Assembly: GCA_965267185.1 (NCBI GenBank) | Contig: OZ253937.1 | Location: 1,054,001-1,118,000, forward strand | DNA: 64,000 bases | From: G965267185 sp965267185 | Lineage (GTDB): Bacteria > Pseudomonadota > Alphaproteobacteria > UBA6615 | Reading direction: 5' to 3' | In this document: positions 43,818 to 52,805 of the stretch, piece by piece | Position numbering within the stretch: the first letter of the stretch is position 1 | How the letters are laid out: every line of letters begins with the position of its first letter | The notes under the pieces: generated by a model | The model's input: only the letters and a program-made list of their open reading frames with translations | Told to the model about the DNA's origin: nothing | Databases searched by the model: none | Program-made: the position numbers and the translations under genes

Positions 43818-44402
43818 CTAGGCGCGCCGCTCGATCGTCGACATGAGCCGCTCGAGCTCGCTCTCGAATTGGTCGTAGTAGTGCAATTCAGCCGCCGCGA
43901 AGACGATCATGAAGAGTTTTTCCTCATGGATGGCGCCGACGGTGAACCCGCGCTTACGAAGTCCCGACTTGGTCGTATACCGGTACTCGAAGCGGAAGCC
44001 GTTCCTGTCGGCGAACTTCCAGGGCTTCATATCGAACGTGCGGATATCCACCTCTTGCGCCCGGGCGAACGTCGCCTCCAGAAGGTCACGCACCTCTAGA
44101 GCGGTCATCGTTTTCTGAAATGTGGGGAAATCGTCGGGTTTCTTGCCTACCGGGTTCGGAATGAGAAGATCCTCGCCATCCTCGATTCCCTTGTAGACAA
44201 TAACTTCCTCGAGGAGTGGCCCGTTGACTGTCCACTGCTCGATCCTGCCATGATCGAGCCGGCTCCAGGTGCGTTGCGGGGTTAGCGTAAACGCATCGCC
44301 CATATGGATCTGGTCGCCCTCGCTGACGAGCTGATACTGGGTACAGCCGGCGATGAGTAGGACGGCAACAAGGATCAGTTTCTGTCTGAGGCGCACGATC
44401 AT
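43818..44402 (-). CDS. Lipoprotein of unknown function
   Basis: 194 residues. The lipobox LLIAGC places Cys20 as the lipidated residue, after KLILVAV. The rest is a compact alpha/beta domain (FTLTPQRTWSRLDHGR, RNGFRFEYRYTTKSGLRKRG, FAAAELHYYDQFESELE) I cannot assign. It overlaps the upstream M48 protease gene by four bases (ATGA), so the two are translationally coupled. It is convergent with the beta-helix gene, stops 14 bases apart. Confidence 0.82.
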   Translation of the reverse strand: MIVRLRQKLILVAVLLIAGCTQYQLVSEGDQIHMGDAFTLTPQRTWSRLDHGRIEQWTVNGPLLEEVIVYKGIEDGEDLLIPNPVGKKPDDFPTFQKTMTALEVRDLLEATFARAQEVDIRTFDMKPWKFADRNGFRFEYRYTTKSGLRKRGFTVGAIHEEKLFMIVFAAAELHYYDQFESELERLMSTIERRA

Positions 44403-45733
44403 GAGGTTTCAAGCTCTTCAATATACGTTTGAATAAAGGGACGCTCGACGCTGTCCGGTACGAGTTCTAGATACCGGCGAAACGCCGCAGCGGCCGCTTC
44501 GGCATTGTCCACTCGCCGATGCAGCAGACCTTGGGAACGGTAGATTTCCGGCGGCGGCGAACCTTCCGCAGCAAGGGCCTCTGCGTAGAACTCCAGAGCC
44601 TTCTCCACGTCACCCTCGTCGCTGTCATTGCGGACCCGATGCAATTCACCTTTGAAGAAAATGAGTTTTGCGGGGTTGGAATCGTTTGCAAGCAACATGT
44701 CGAATAGCGCGATCGAGCGATCAAAATTGCGAAGGTTGACCTCGTCGCGCAAGAGTTCGTTCTTGTACGGCTCGACAATCGTCTGAAACCGGTCGGTCTC
44801 GATCTTATCGGCACCGAGCTTATCGAAAACCTTCTGGCCCAAATCGGCGAGCGCATCGCGCCGTTCGACCGACGGCGGATGCGAGGCATAGATCACCGGA
44901 GCTTGCTCTGCGTCGGGATCGGCTTCCTTTTCCGCCAGTATTCTCGCCCAGATCTTGTGGGCCTCTCGGGGATCATAGCCCGCGCGCGCCATCAAAAGCA
45001 GGCTATACCCATCCGCCTCGCGTTCCATATCGCGTTGATAGGCGAAAACCGTACCGAGCAAACCCAACTGGGCAATCGGACCGAACGCGCCAAGTCCAAC
45101 GGCCAGAAAAGCACCGGCGTTCGCCTTGTCTCTTGTATCCCTGAGCCGCTGCACTGAATGACGGCGCAAATAGTGGCCGATCTCATGCGCGATAACGGCG
45201 GCCAATTGCGCTTCGTTGTCGACGCGCAGAAGCAGGCCGGTCCAAACATTCATTAAACCATTCGGCGCCATGAAGGCGTTGAAATACGGTGTCTGCGAAA
45301 GATAGATGCGAATGTCGGCGCAATGTTCGGCAGCCAACTCACAGGTGAGTTCTTGGAGATAGGCATTGATTTCCTCATCCCGAACCAAATTGCCGGATGT
45401 TCTTATCTGCCGTTCGAGCCGGTCGGATTGCATCCACAGACCTGCCTCGTCGGTATCCAAAGACGGACGTTCGCCGGGATTGAGGTCGCGAAGCCTGTAA
45501 GTGTTACTCCGATAGGTAATAGCGCCAGGTTCAACACTGTATGGATCGTCGTTCACCGAGGCGCTGGTGCTGCTTTCGTCGACCTTCTGTTTTTTCTCTT
45601 CAACCGCCGCGGCTTCCTCTGGCGTGAGCACCCCTCCGGCCACCAACGGCGCCTTAAAGCCGCCCGCGGAACTGCAGCCCGACACCAAAAGGGCTAACGC
45701 AGTCGCCCGAAAAATAGAAATAGAGCGGCGCAT
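44399..45733 (-). CDS. M48-family metalloprotease lipoprotein with C-terminal TPRs
   Basis: 444 residues. Lipobox LLVSGC with Cys20. The peptidase domain has the zinc motif HEIGH in VIAHEIGHYLRRHSVQRL near 185 and the downstream zinc Glu in EREADGYSLLLMARAGYD. The last 130 residues look like tetratricopeptide repeats (LIFFKGELHRVRND, ALEFYAEALAAEG, AAAAAFRRYLELVP). This is the BepA/YfgC-like layout; BepA checks outer-membrane protein assembly, though it is not itself a lipoprotein. The window also encodes BamA, Skp and lipid A enzymes, but the gene is not near them. Middle gene of a three-lipoprotein operon. Confidence 0.88.
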   Translation of the reverse strand: MRRSISIFRATALALLVSGCSSAGGFKAPLVAGGVLTPEEAAAVEEKKQKVDESSTSASVNDDPYSVEPGAITYRSNTYRLRDLNPGERPSLDTDEAGLWMQSDRLERQIRTSGNLVRDEEINAYLQELTCELAAEHCADIRIYLSQTPYFNAFMAPNGLMNVWTGLLLRVDNEAQLAAVIAHEIGHYLRRHSVQRLRDTRDKANAGAFLAVGLGAFGPIAQLGLLGTVFAYQRDMEREADGYSLLLMARAGYDPREAHKIWARILAEKEADPDAEQAPVIYASHPPSVERRDALADLGQKVFDKLGADKIETDRFQTIVEPYKNELLRDEVNLRNFDRSIALFDMLLANDSNPAKLIFFKGELHRVRNDSDEGDVEKALEFYAEALAAEGSPPPEIYRSQGLLHRRVDNAEAAAAAFRRYLELVPDSVERPFIQTYIEELETS

Positions 45734-45737
45734 CGCC

Positions 45738-46454
45738 TTATTGGGGAAAGGAGGTCATGAGAAGCTCAGTCGATACTTTTGCCGCTTCCGCCGTGCGCAG
45801 ATCGCCTTCCGTGCGCGCCAAGCGGTTGAACCAAACGACTTCGCCGGTCTCTAAATCGACCAAGTTTGCGAACCCCACCTGCACGCCGCCGGGAATGCTA
45901 ACGCCGAACAGCACGCCGACAATGATAAGAGCTGTCCGCCCGCCGCTGGAATAGGAATCGCGGACAAACACGTTAAGCGCATAATCGGCTTGGTACTTCT
46001 CCTTGAGATAGCGGGCTTCGGGCCCGAGCGTCCACTCAAAGGTATCCTTCTTAGTCGGCAACTGAATTGTGGGCGCCCCTTGATACTGATGAACCAGGAT
46101 CGACCGGCCGACTGCCTCGTTCAGCTTGATAAGCTGCAGCTGCCGGTCGTCATCGGCGTAGTTGGGGTCTACCTCTTCCATCCTGATCAGACGTCCCTCG
46201 AGAGCCTTAAGTTTTTCTCGGAGCGCCGCGGTCATATGAGTCCTGGCTTGCTCGGTCCAATCGGCCCGCGGTTCCAGCAACCCGCTGGCCTGGAGAACGC
46301 TCAATTCGACATCGACGGGCATGAGTAATATGCGGTGCTCATCGGTGCCTGACGCCCGGCGCTCAAGCTTATCGGTCGTGAATTTTGCCTGCGTCGCACA
46401 TCCCGTCAGGATGAGTACGCCGACAATCACGCTCAGGGTTCGCAAGCTCCGCAT
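45738..46454 (-). CDS. Lipoprotein of unknown function, CsgG-like features
   Basis: 238 residues. Lipobox ILTGC with Cys19. The body has strand-rich segments: SILVHQYQGAP, YLKEKYQADYALNVFVRD, a small hydrophobic stretch RTALIIVGVLFGVSIPGG, and FANLVDLETGEVVWF, the last resembling the end of CsgG or GNA1162-type lipoproteins that report gene-product-in-outer-membrane status. That link is weak and from pattern alone. It heads the three-gene operon, four bases before the M48 gene. Confidence 0.8.
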   Translation of the reverse strand: MRSLRTLSVIVGVLILTGCATQAKFTTDKLERRASGTDEHRILLMPVDVELSVLQASGLLEPRADWTEQARTHMTAALREKLKALEGRLIRMEEVDPNYADDDRQLQLIKLNEAVGRSILVHQYQGAPTIQLPTKKDTFEWTLGPEARYLKEKYQADYALNVFVRDSYSSGGRTALIIVGVLFGVSIPGGVQVGFANLVDLETGEVVWFNRLARTEGDLRTAEAAKVSTELLMTSFPQ

Positions 46455-46685
46455 CCGACTCTCCCAACCAAAAAAACGCCTGACTCTTCACTTGCCGTAA
46501 TATCGAAGAAATAGCAATAAAGTCGCAAGCTCTCCGACGGTAATCGATCTGGTTATGTTGGATCTGCGGTACTATAGCACTGGTTGTAGCGCTCCGTGTC
46601 GCCCCGCTTGACGGCAGGCCTCCCAAAGAGCCATACGGGGCCCGGGCCGCCGCAAATGGCGGCTTTACGAAAGGTCTGAAGCTCG

Positions 46686-48095
46686 ATGACGGTCGTAACC
46701 CGCTTTGCGCCCTCACCCACCGGATATCTACATATCGGTGGCGCGCGCACGGCTCTGTTTAACTGGTTGTTCGCCCGTCATCACGGCGGCAGCTATCGCC
46801 TGCGGGTCGAGGATACCGACCGTAAACGTTCCACCGAAGACGCGGTTCAGAAGATATTTTCCGGGCTTTCCTGGCTCGCGCTCGAGAGCGACGGCGAACC
46901 GGTCTTTCAGTCGCAAAACGCCGCCAGGCACACCGCTGTCGCGGAAAAGTTACTCACCGAGGGCAAAGCCTATCGCTGCTACTGCACCCCAGAGGAGTTA
47001 ACAGAAATGCGCGAGGTAGCACGGGCAGAGGGCCGGACCCGTCTCTACGACCGACGCTGGCGCGACCGCGACCCTGAGGAGGCGCCTGAGGGCATTGCGC
47101 CCTCGGTGCGGGTCAAAATGCCCATCGAAGGTGAAACTGTGATCGACGACCTGGTTCAGGGTGAGGTCCGGGTCGTCAACGACAATTTGGACGATTTCAT
47201 CATACTACGGCCTGACGGCACGCCGACGTACATGCTCGCCGTTGTCGTCGACGACCATGACATGGGTGTCACCCACATTATTCGCGGCGACGACCATCTA
47301 AACAACGCTTTCCGGCAATACCATGTGTTCAGCGCTTGCGAGTGGGATGTGCCCGCATTCGCCCACATTCCGCTGATCCATGGCGCAGACGGCGCTAAAT
47401 TGTCGAAACGTCACGGCGCATTAGGAGTGGAGGCCTATCAGGAGATGGGAATTCTGCCCGCGGCGATGCGCAACTACCTGCTGCGGCTCGGTTGGTCCCA
47501 CGGCGACGATGAAATTATCTCTACCGATCAAGCCATCGAATGGTTCGACTTGTCCGCGGTCGGGCGATCGCCCTCCCGCTTCGACACCGAAAAGCTAACC
47601 AGCCTGAACGCGCACTACATTCGCGAAAGCGACAATACAGAACTGCTGGACGATGTTCTCCCGCTCATCGAAAAGCTCTTGGAGGGGCCGCTTACAGATG
47701 CCGCCAAAACGCGCTTGCACGCGGGTATCGAGGGACTGAAGCAACGCGCTAAAGACCTTAACGAACTCGCTGGGAGCTCGCTGTTTTATTGCCGGGACAT
47801 ACCGCTTCCGTTCACCGACAAAGCGGCGAAATTGTTAGACGGCGACGCGATCCAGAATCTGGGCGCACTGGCCAATGAGCTCGAAAAGCTTACTTCTTGG
47901 GATGTGCAAACGCTGGAATCGAGCGTTCGAGACTTCGCCGACGCGAAGGCGATTAAGCTCGGTCAAATCGCCCAACCGCTGCGCGCCGCGCTTACCGGAT
48001 CAACCGTCTCGCCCGGCATATTCGAGGTGATCGAGGTGCTCGGGCGCGAGGAAGCGTTGGCCCGCATGCGGGCAGCGGGTAAAAGTTTGGCCTGA
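46686..48095 (+). CDS. gltX: Glutamyl-tRNA synthetase
   Basis: 469 residues, class I synthetase. HIGH-type motif in RFAPSPTGYLHIGGARTA at the start, KMSKS-type motif KLSKRHG near 240, and LRVEDTDRKRS after strand one. It charges tRNA-Glu. Some alphaproteobacteria hold two glutamyl synthetases, one mischarging tRNA-Gln; only this one is visible. The 231 bases upstream separate it from the lipoprotein operon. Confidence 0.95.
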   Translation: MTVVTRFAPSPTGYLHIGGARTALFNWLFARHHGGSYRLRVEDTDRKRSTEDAVQKIFSGLSWLALESDGEPVFQSQNAARHTAVAEKLLTEGKAYRCYCTPEELTEMREVARAEGRTRLYDRRWRDRDPEEAPEGIAPSVRVKMPIEGETVIDDLVQGEVRVVNDNLDDFIILRPDGTPTYMLAVVVDDHDMGVTHIIRGDDHLNNAFRQYHVFSACEWDVPAFAHIPLIHGADGAKLSKRHGALGVEAYQEMGILPAAMRNYLLRLGWSHGDDEIISTDQAIEWFDLSAVGRSPSRFDTEKLTSLNAHYIRESDNTELLDDVLPLIEKLLEGPLTDAAKTRLHAGIEGLKQRAKDLNELAGSSLFYCRDIPLPFTDKAAKLLDGDAIQNLGALANELEKLTSWDVQTLESSVRDFADAKAIKLGQIAQPLRAALTGSTVSPGIFEVIEVLGREEALARMRAAGKSLA

Positions 48096-48231
48096 ATCAA
48101 CTTTTATGATGGCCAACCCGCGATTGCCCTTCGGCCTCGCGGCAATTAGAGTGCGCCGCAACATATTCAGAACGGTTTCAGCCCCTTCATGCGGTTGAAT
48201 CGTATGCAAGCTTATTGGGGATGCGAGAGAC

Positions 48232-49539
48232 ATGAACGACACGAAATCCGGCGATACGGTTTCCGTCACCATCAACAGCACTGGTGAAACGATCGAGTTG
48301 CCCATTCTTGATGGGACCGAGGGACCGCGGGTAATCGATGTGCGACAACTCTATTCGCAAACCGGCATGTTCACCTACGACCCCAGTTACACGTCGACGG
48401 CGAGCTGCGATTCTTCGATCACTTATATCGACGGCGAGGTCGGCATCCTGCGCCATGGCGGCTACTCAATCGAGGAATTAGCCGAGAAGAGTACGTTTCT
48501 CGAGGTCTGCTATCTCCTGCTTCACGGCGAGCTGCCGGATCAAGCCCAGATGGACGACTTCGAACACACGATCACGTATCACACGATGATCCACGAACAG
48601 TTGCAGTATCTCTATCGTGGATTCCGCCGGGATGCCCATCCGATGGCGATCATGATCGGCGTCGTCGGTGCCATGTCCGCCTTCTATCATGACTCCACGG
48701 ACATCTCCGACCCCCAACAGCGCCTGATCGCAAGCCATCGCCTGATCGCCAAAATGCCCACCATGGCCGCCATGGCTTACAAATTCTCGGTGGGCCAGCC
48801 GTTCATGTATCCCCGCAACGATATGCGGTACGCGGAAAACTTTCTCCATATGACGTTTGGTGTTCCCGCAGAGGACTATGAAGCCAGCCCGGCAATCGCC
48901 AAAGCCCTAGACCGCATTTTCATCCTGCATGCCGACCATGAGCAGAACGCCTCAACTTCTACTGTGCGCCTTGCGGGCTCGTCGGGCGCCAATCCGTTCG
49001 CCTGCATCGCCGCCGGCATTGCCACCCTTTGGGGACCGGCGCATGGCGGCGCCAATCAGGCGGTGCTGGAAATGCTCGAACAGGTTGGCAGCAAGGACCG
49101 CATTCCCGAATTTATCGAGCGCGCCAAAGACAAGGACGACCCATTCCGCCTCATGGGCTTCGGCCACCGGGTATACAAGAACTACGATCCGCGCGCCGGC
49201 GTTCTAAAGCAATCGACCCACGAAGTGCTCGCCGAGGTGGGGATCGAAGACCCGTTGCTCGAACTGGCGATGGAACTTGAGCGGATCGCCTTGGAAGACG
49301 ATTACTTCGTCGAGCGCAAACTGTTCCCCAATGTCGATTTCTACTCCGGTATTATCTTGAGCGCGATTGGCTTCCCGACCAGCATGTTCACCGTTCTGTT
49401 TGCGTTGGCGCGCACTGCGGGTTGGATCGCGCAATGGAAAGAAATGATCGAAGATCCGGGCCAACGCATCGGTCGGCCCCGGCAACTCTATAACGGCCAC
49501 GTCACCCGCGAATTCGTTCCGATCGACAAACGAAAGTAG
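48232..49539 (+). CDS. gltA: Citrate synthase
   Basis: 435 residues, the long type of Gram-negative bacteria. Catalytic residues are in ACIAAGIATLWGPAHGGANQ (His), MGFGHRVYKNYDPRA (His) and VDFYSGIILSAIGFP (Asp). The N-terminal 50-residue beta domain marks the NADH-sensitive hexameric form in the family. It condenses oxaloacetate and acetyl-CoA, the product of the PDH genes of this window. Confidence 0.97.
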   Translation: MNDTKSGDTVSVTINSTGETIELPILDGTEGPRVIDVRQLYSQTGMFTYDPSYTSTASCDSSITYIDGEVGILRHGGYSIEELAEKSTFLEVCYLLLHGELPDQAQMDDFEHTITYHTMIHEQLQYLYRGFRRDAHPMAIMIGVVGAMSAFYHDSTDISDPQQRLIASHRLIAKMPTMAAMAYKFSVGQPFMYPRNDMRYAENFLHMTFGVPAEDYEASPAIAKALDRIFILHADHEQNASTSTVRLAGSSGANPFACIAAGIATLWGPAHGGANQAVLEMLEQVGSKDRIPEFIERAKDKDDPFRLMGFGHRVYKNYDPRAGVLKQSTHEVLAEVGIEDPLLELAMELERIALEDDYFVERKLFPNVDFYSGIILSAIGFPTSMFTVLFALARTAGWIAQWKEMIEDPGQRIGRPRQLYNGHVTREFVPIDKRK

Positions 49540-49544
49540 CGCCA

Positions 49545-49760
49545 GTGAACGACCGGCCCGACGGTGCTCCGGAACCACCGGAGACGCCGCCCTCCGAAAA
49601 ACCGGCCGGTTTGCGCAATGTATCCGTCACAGACCGATGGGCACCGTTGGTGCGCGACCCGGAACGCGAAACGCCGATGCCGCCGAAGCTCGGCCAACGA
49701 ATGCTTGCGGCAGCCCTTAGTTTAGTTGTCCTAGCGCTCGTTTTGTGGGCGCTGGTCTAA
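49545..49760 (+). CDS. Small single-span membrane protein
   Basis: 71 residues starting at GTG, five bases after gltA. A Pro/Glu-rich, disordered-looking N-terminal half (APEPPETPPSEKPAG) is followed by RMLAAALSLVVLALVLWALV, one C-terminal membrane helix. It has no recognised domain. The tight spacing to gltA suggests co-transcription. It could be a real small membrane protein or a chance frame; composition and the clean single helix favour the former. Confidence 0.55.
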   Translation: MNDRPDGAPEPPETPPSEKPAGLRNVSVTDRWAPLVRDPERETPMPPKLGQRMLAAALSLVVLALVLWALV

Positions 49761-49771
49761 AACGGCACCAT

Positions 49772-50260
49772 CTATTCGAAAGCGGAACCATCCTTGCGCG
49801 TGAAGTGTGGTCGTCCGTCGCGCACGGCATTGGCCATATCGATATCGGGATAGGTCACGTCTTCGTTCCGCGGACGGTCGCCCACTTCCAAATACCAAAC
49901 GTCCTCGCTGCTTCGATTGGCGACCTGGTGCCCGTTTGGATTTCCCGCCGGAAAACCTGCCGCCATCCCCTGCGCCAACTCGGTCTCGCCTTCGTCGCTC
50001 ACCAGGGTCGCGGTACCTGCGACGATATAGACGAACTCGTCTTGCTCTGTGTGCCAATGGCGCGCCGACGACGCCGAGCCGGGCTCGAGGCGAACAAGGT
50101 TGACACCAAATTTGCTAAGACCGATGGCGGGCGACAACCGGTGCCGGTGACGGCCCTTGACCGATTCATTGTACGGCGGCGGGTACGGCGATCCGCTATC
50201 GGGGGAAACCGACTTCGGATCGACGATAAGCTGCGCAATATCCATTTTTTCCGATGTCAT
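49772..50260 (-). CDS. Cupin-domain protein
   Basis: 162 residues, one double-stranded beta-helix. The cupin metal motif is SARHWHTEQDEFVYIVAG (His, His, Glu), with the second motif AAGFPAGNPNGHQVANRS carrying the later His. Many such proteins are sugar or amino-acid dioxygenases or isomerases; function here is unknown. It lies 11 bases after gloA on the same strand, so likely co-transcribed. Confidence 0.85.
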   Translation of the reverse strand: MTSEKMDIAQLIVDPKSVSPDSGSPYPPPYNESVKGRHRHRLSPAIGLSKFGVNLVRLEPGSASSARHWHTEQDEFVYIVAGTATLVSDEGETELAQGMAAGFPAGNPNGHQVANRSSEDVWYLEVGDRPRNEDVTYPDIDMANAVRDGRPHFTRKDGSAFE

Positions 50261-50271
50261 GAGAGGCTCCG

Positions 50272-50706
50272 CTAACTGCGCTCAATCAACTCGATTTTGT
50301 AACCGTCGGGATCCTCAATAAAGGCGATGACAGTCGTTCCGTGCTTCATGGGGCCCGGCGGGCGGGGAATGCTGACGCCCTCCGCCGCAAGCGCCTCACA
50401 GGTCGCATAGATATCGGGTACGCCAACCGCCAGATGGCCAAACCCGCTACCATGGGAGTAAGGCTCATCTTGATCCCAGTTGTGGGTCAGCTCGAGTACC
50501 GTTTCGCTGTCCTCATCGCCGTAGCCGACAAAAACGTTGGTGAAACGCCCGCCTTCGAAGTCTTTGTGACGCAGAACGCGCATACCGAGCAGACGTGTGT
50601 AGAAGTCGATTGACCGTTCGAGGTCCTTGACCCGGATCATCGTATGGAGGAGCCGATACGTTCCGGCCGCCGCGGCGCCCGCCGTGGGCTCGGATGTTGC
50701 TGTCAT
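50272..50706 (-). CDS. gloA: Lactoylglutathione lyase (glyoxalase I)
   Basis: 144 residues, two glyoxalase beta-alpha-beta-beta-beta modules. Metal ligands are visible as His in YRLLHTMIRVKDLERSIDFY, Glu in TVLELTHNWD, His in GFGHLAVGVPD and Glu in GYKIELIERS. It converts the methylglyoxal-glutathione hemithioacetal to S-lactoylglutathione. It sits 57 bases after lpxB. Confidence 0.95.
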   Translation of the reverse strand: MTATSEPTAGAAAAGTYRLLHTMIRVKDLERSIDFYTRLLGMRVLRHKDFEGGRFTNVFVGYGDEDSETVLELTHNWDQDEPYSHGSGFGHLAVGVPDIYATCEALAAEGVSIPRPPGPMKHGTTVIAFIEDPDGYKIELIERS

Positions 50707-50763
50707 GATGTTGACCGATCCAAAGTTGTGTCGTCCTGAGATATTAGCAGAACTTAGGCGGCG

Positions 50764-51936
50764 CTACCGACTTTGAAACTCACCAACTATCCGCAGCACT
50801 TCGCGCGCCGCCCGTTCGCTCGGTGTTTGGCCTGCGAATTTGAGCTTGGCGACGGTCGCCAACTCGGCGTCAATCACCTCGCGGCGGCGATCCTCGTTTG
50901 AAATCATCTCGTCGATCGCGGGAACGATGTTTTCCGGCTTACAGTCCCACTGCAGAAACTCAGGCAAGATCTCCCGTTCTGCCAGAATATTTACGATCGA
51001 CGCATGCGCGACGTTTACCAACCATCGTCCAAGCCAACCGGTTAGGCGCGCAACTTTGTAAATGACCACGCCGGGCACGCCGGCGCAGGCAAGTTCGAGC
51101 GTGGCCGTGCCGGACGCCGAGATCGCAACGTCGGAAGCCGCCATGGCGGCCGACCTCTCGGCCGCCTCTTGAACGATGGTGACCGGCGCACCCGCAGACG
51201 AGATCGCTCGCACGTCTTCAAGAACCGTGGACACCGTCGGGATGACAACGTGCAAGTTCTTATGAATCGATGCGAGCTGGGAAATCGACTCGATAATCAC
51301 AGGTCTCAGTTTATGGACTTCCGTACGCCGGCTTCCCGGCAACGCACAGAGCACAAACGCGCCGGGATCGATACCGTGCCGGACCCGGAACGCCTCGCCT
51401 GCCTCCTTGGTTGCGATATTCTCCACCACCGGGTGACTAACAAAGGTGCACGGCATACCAACGGCATCGAAATATGCCGGCTCGAACGGAAACAGCGCCA
51501 GAATATGGTCGACATATTTCTTGTACTTATTGACCCGTTTGGGCCGCCACGCCCACACTTGCGGTGCGACATAGTGAATGCGGGGCTGGCTGCGCGTTTT
51601 CAGCCGCTTTAACACGGCAAACGCAAAGCTCGGCGCATCAATCGTGATGATTGCGTCGGGCTTCAGCGTTTCGATCGCCGTGGCGACTTGCCGGACACGC
51701 TGCAATAGCTGCGACACCCGGGGCAGAACCTCCCAAAAGCCCATGACCGCGAGTTCACGATAGTCGAACAGGCTATCGAGGCCCTGCGCCGCCATTTGCG
51801 GCCCGCCGACACCGGAAAATGTCACGCCACCGGCCGTCGCCGCGCTAAGAGCTTTCATCAGACGCGCGCCGAGAACATCGCCGGAAGGCTCGCCGACAAT
51901 GATTAGAATGTGCAAACGCTCACCGGGAGTCGCCAT
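50764..51936 (-). CDS. lpxB: Lipid-A-disaccharide synthase
   Basis: 390 residues, GT-B glycosyltransferase family 19. VGEPSGDVLGARLMKAL at the start, APSFAFAVLKRLK, YVAPQVWAWRPKRVNKYKKY and LPGSRRTEVHKL are the family motifs. It joins UDP-diacylglucosamine and lipid X to the disaccharide at the inner membrane. It follows lpxI, which makes lipid X, by 23 bases. Confidence 0.96.
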   Translation of the reverse strand: MATPGERLHILIIVGEPSGDVLGARLMKALSAATAGGVTFSGVGGPQMAAQGLDSLFDYRELAVMGFWEVLPRVSQLLQRVRQVATAIETLKPDAIITIDAPSFAFAVLKRLKTRSQPRIHYVAPQVWAWRPKRVNKYKKYVDHILALFPFEPAYFDAVGMPCTFVSHPVVENIATKEAGEAFRVRHGIDPGAFVLCALPGSRRTEVHKLRPVIIESISQLASIHKNLHVVIPTVSTVLEDVRAISSAGAPVTIVQEAAERSAAMAASDVAISASGTATLELACAGVPGVVIYKVARLTGWLGRWLVNVAHASIVNILAEREILPEFLQWDCKPENIVPAIDEMISNEDRRREVIDAELATVAKLKFAGQTPSERAAREVLRIVGEFQSR

Positions 51937-51959
51937 AACGGATCCGTAAGCTCTGGCGC

Positions 51960-52805
51960 TTATCCGAGGTCGTAGTCGCTGCGATAGTCTTCGGGTTTGA
52001 TCCCGACAATAAACAGACCCGCGGCGTCCGCATCGGCGGCGACCCGGACCGGTTCGAAAACCAGCGTTGCTCCTGCGGCGACCGCGATACCGGCTAGGTT
52101 GGCCGCCGCCGCGCCGGCGACCGTCCTAGGCCCGATCGCGGGCAAATCGGCGCGTTTTTCCTGCCCCGGTTTCGGCAGTTTAACCAATACACCACCGTGT
52201 CTTTCGCCCTGCAGCTCCCCGCAGCGGTTCAGCAACATTTCGGTTCCTTCAGCGGCCTCGACGCCCAGCACCAATCCCCGGCGAACCACCGCGGCCTGAC
52301 CAATATCGAGTTTGCCGATCTGATGGACCACATCGACCCCGCGGGCAATATCGGCTTCATCCTCGCTTGCTGGCCGATGCTTTCCGAACGCGCCCGCACC
52401 GGCTCGCAAATCGGCCAAGATGGTATCGGCACCAACGACGCGAAAGCCTTCCTCTTCCTCCAATATACGGACGATGGCGCCCAGGAGCCCATTGTCCCCC
52501 TTGCTCAGTAGACCCCGGGCAAGAAACCGTGCCGCGCGCCGGTCGGGCCGGAGTTCGGCCAGCGACGGCCGCCGGACCGGTCCCGCCAACACGAGCTCCT
52601 CGCAATTTTCGGCGTGGAGCCGGCCGATCGCCTCTTCAACCGCCCCAAGCCGCACCCAAGCCTGCGGCGCTTCGCCGATAATTTGGGGCTCGGCTTGGTC
52701 GGAAAAAGCCAAGACAAAATAATCCCGCCCGCTCGATCTGCAGGCTTCAATGAGATATCCGGGAAGCGGGCCGCCCCCGGCCAAGATGCCGAGTTTAGCT
52801 GCCAT
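51960..52805 (-). CDS. lpxI: UDP-2,3-diacylglucosamine pyrophosphatase LpxI
   Basis: 281 residues, DUF1009/LpxI family. KLGILAGGGPLPGYLIEACR at the start, LVLAGPVRRPSLAELRPD, KGDNGLLGAIVRILEEEEGF, and LVFEPVRVAADADAAGLFIVG. LpxI hydrolyses UDP-diacylglucosamine to lipid X in alphaproteobacteria, which lack LpxH. The ATG at 52805 starts MAAKLGIL and overlaps the lpxA stop by 11 bases, so the two are translationally coupled. Confidence 0.94.
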   Translation of the reverse strand: MAAKLGILAGGGPLPGYLIEACRSSGRDYFVLAFSDQAEPQIIGEAPQAWVRLGAVEEAIGRLHAENCEELVLAGPVRRPSLAELRPDRRAARFLARGLLSKGDNGLLGAIVRILEEEEGFRVVGADTILADLRAGAGAFGKHRPASEDEADIARGVDVVHQIGKLDIGQAAVVRRGLVLGVEAAEGTEMLLNRCGELQGERHGGVLVKLPKPGQEKRADLPAIGPRTVAGAAAANLAGIAVAAGATLVFEPVRVAADADAAGLFIVGIKPEDYRSDYDLG

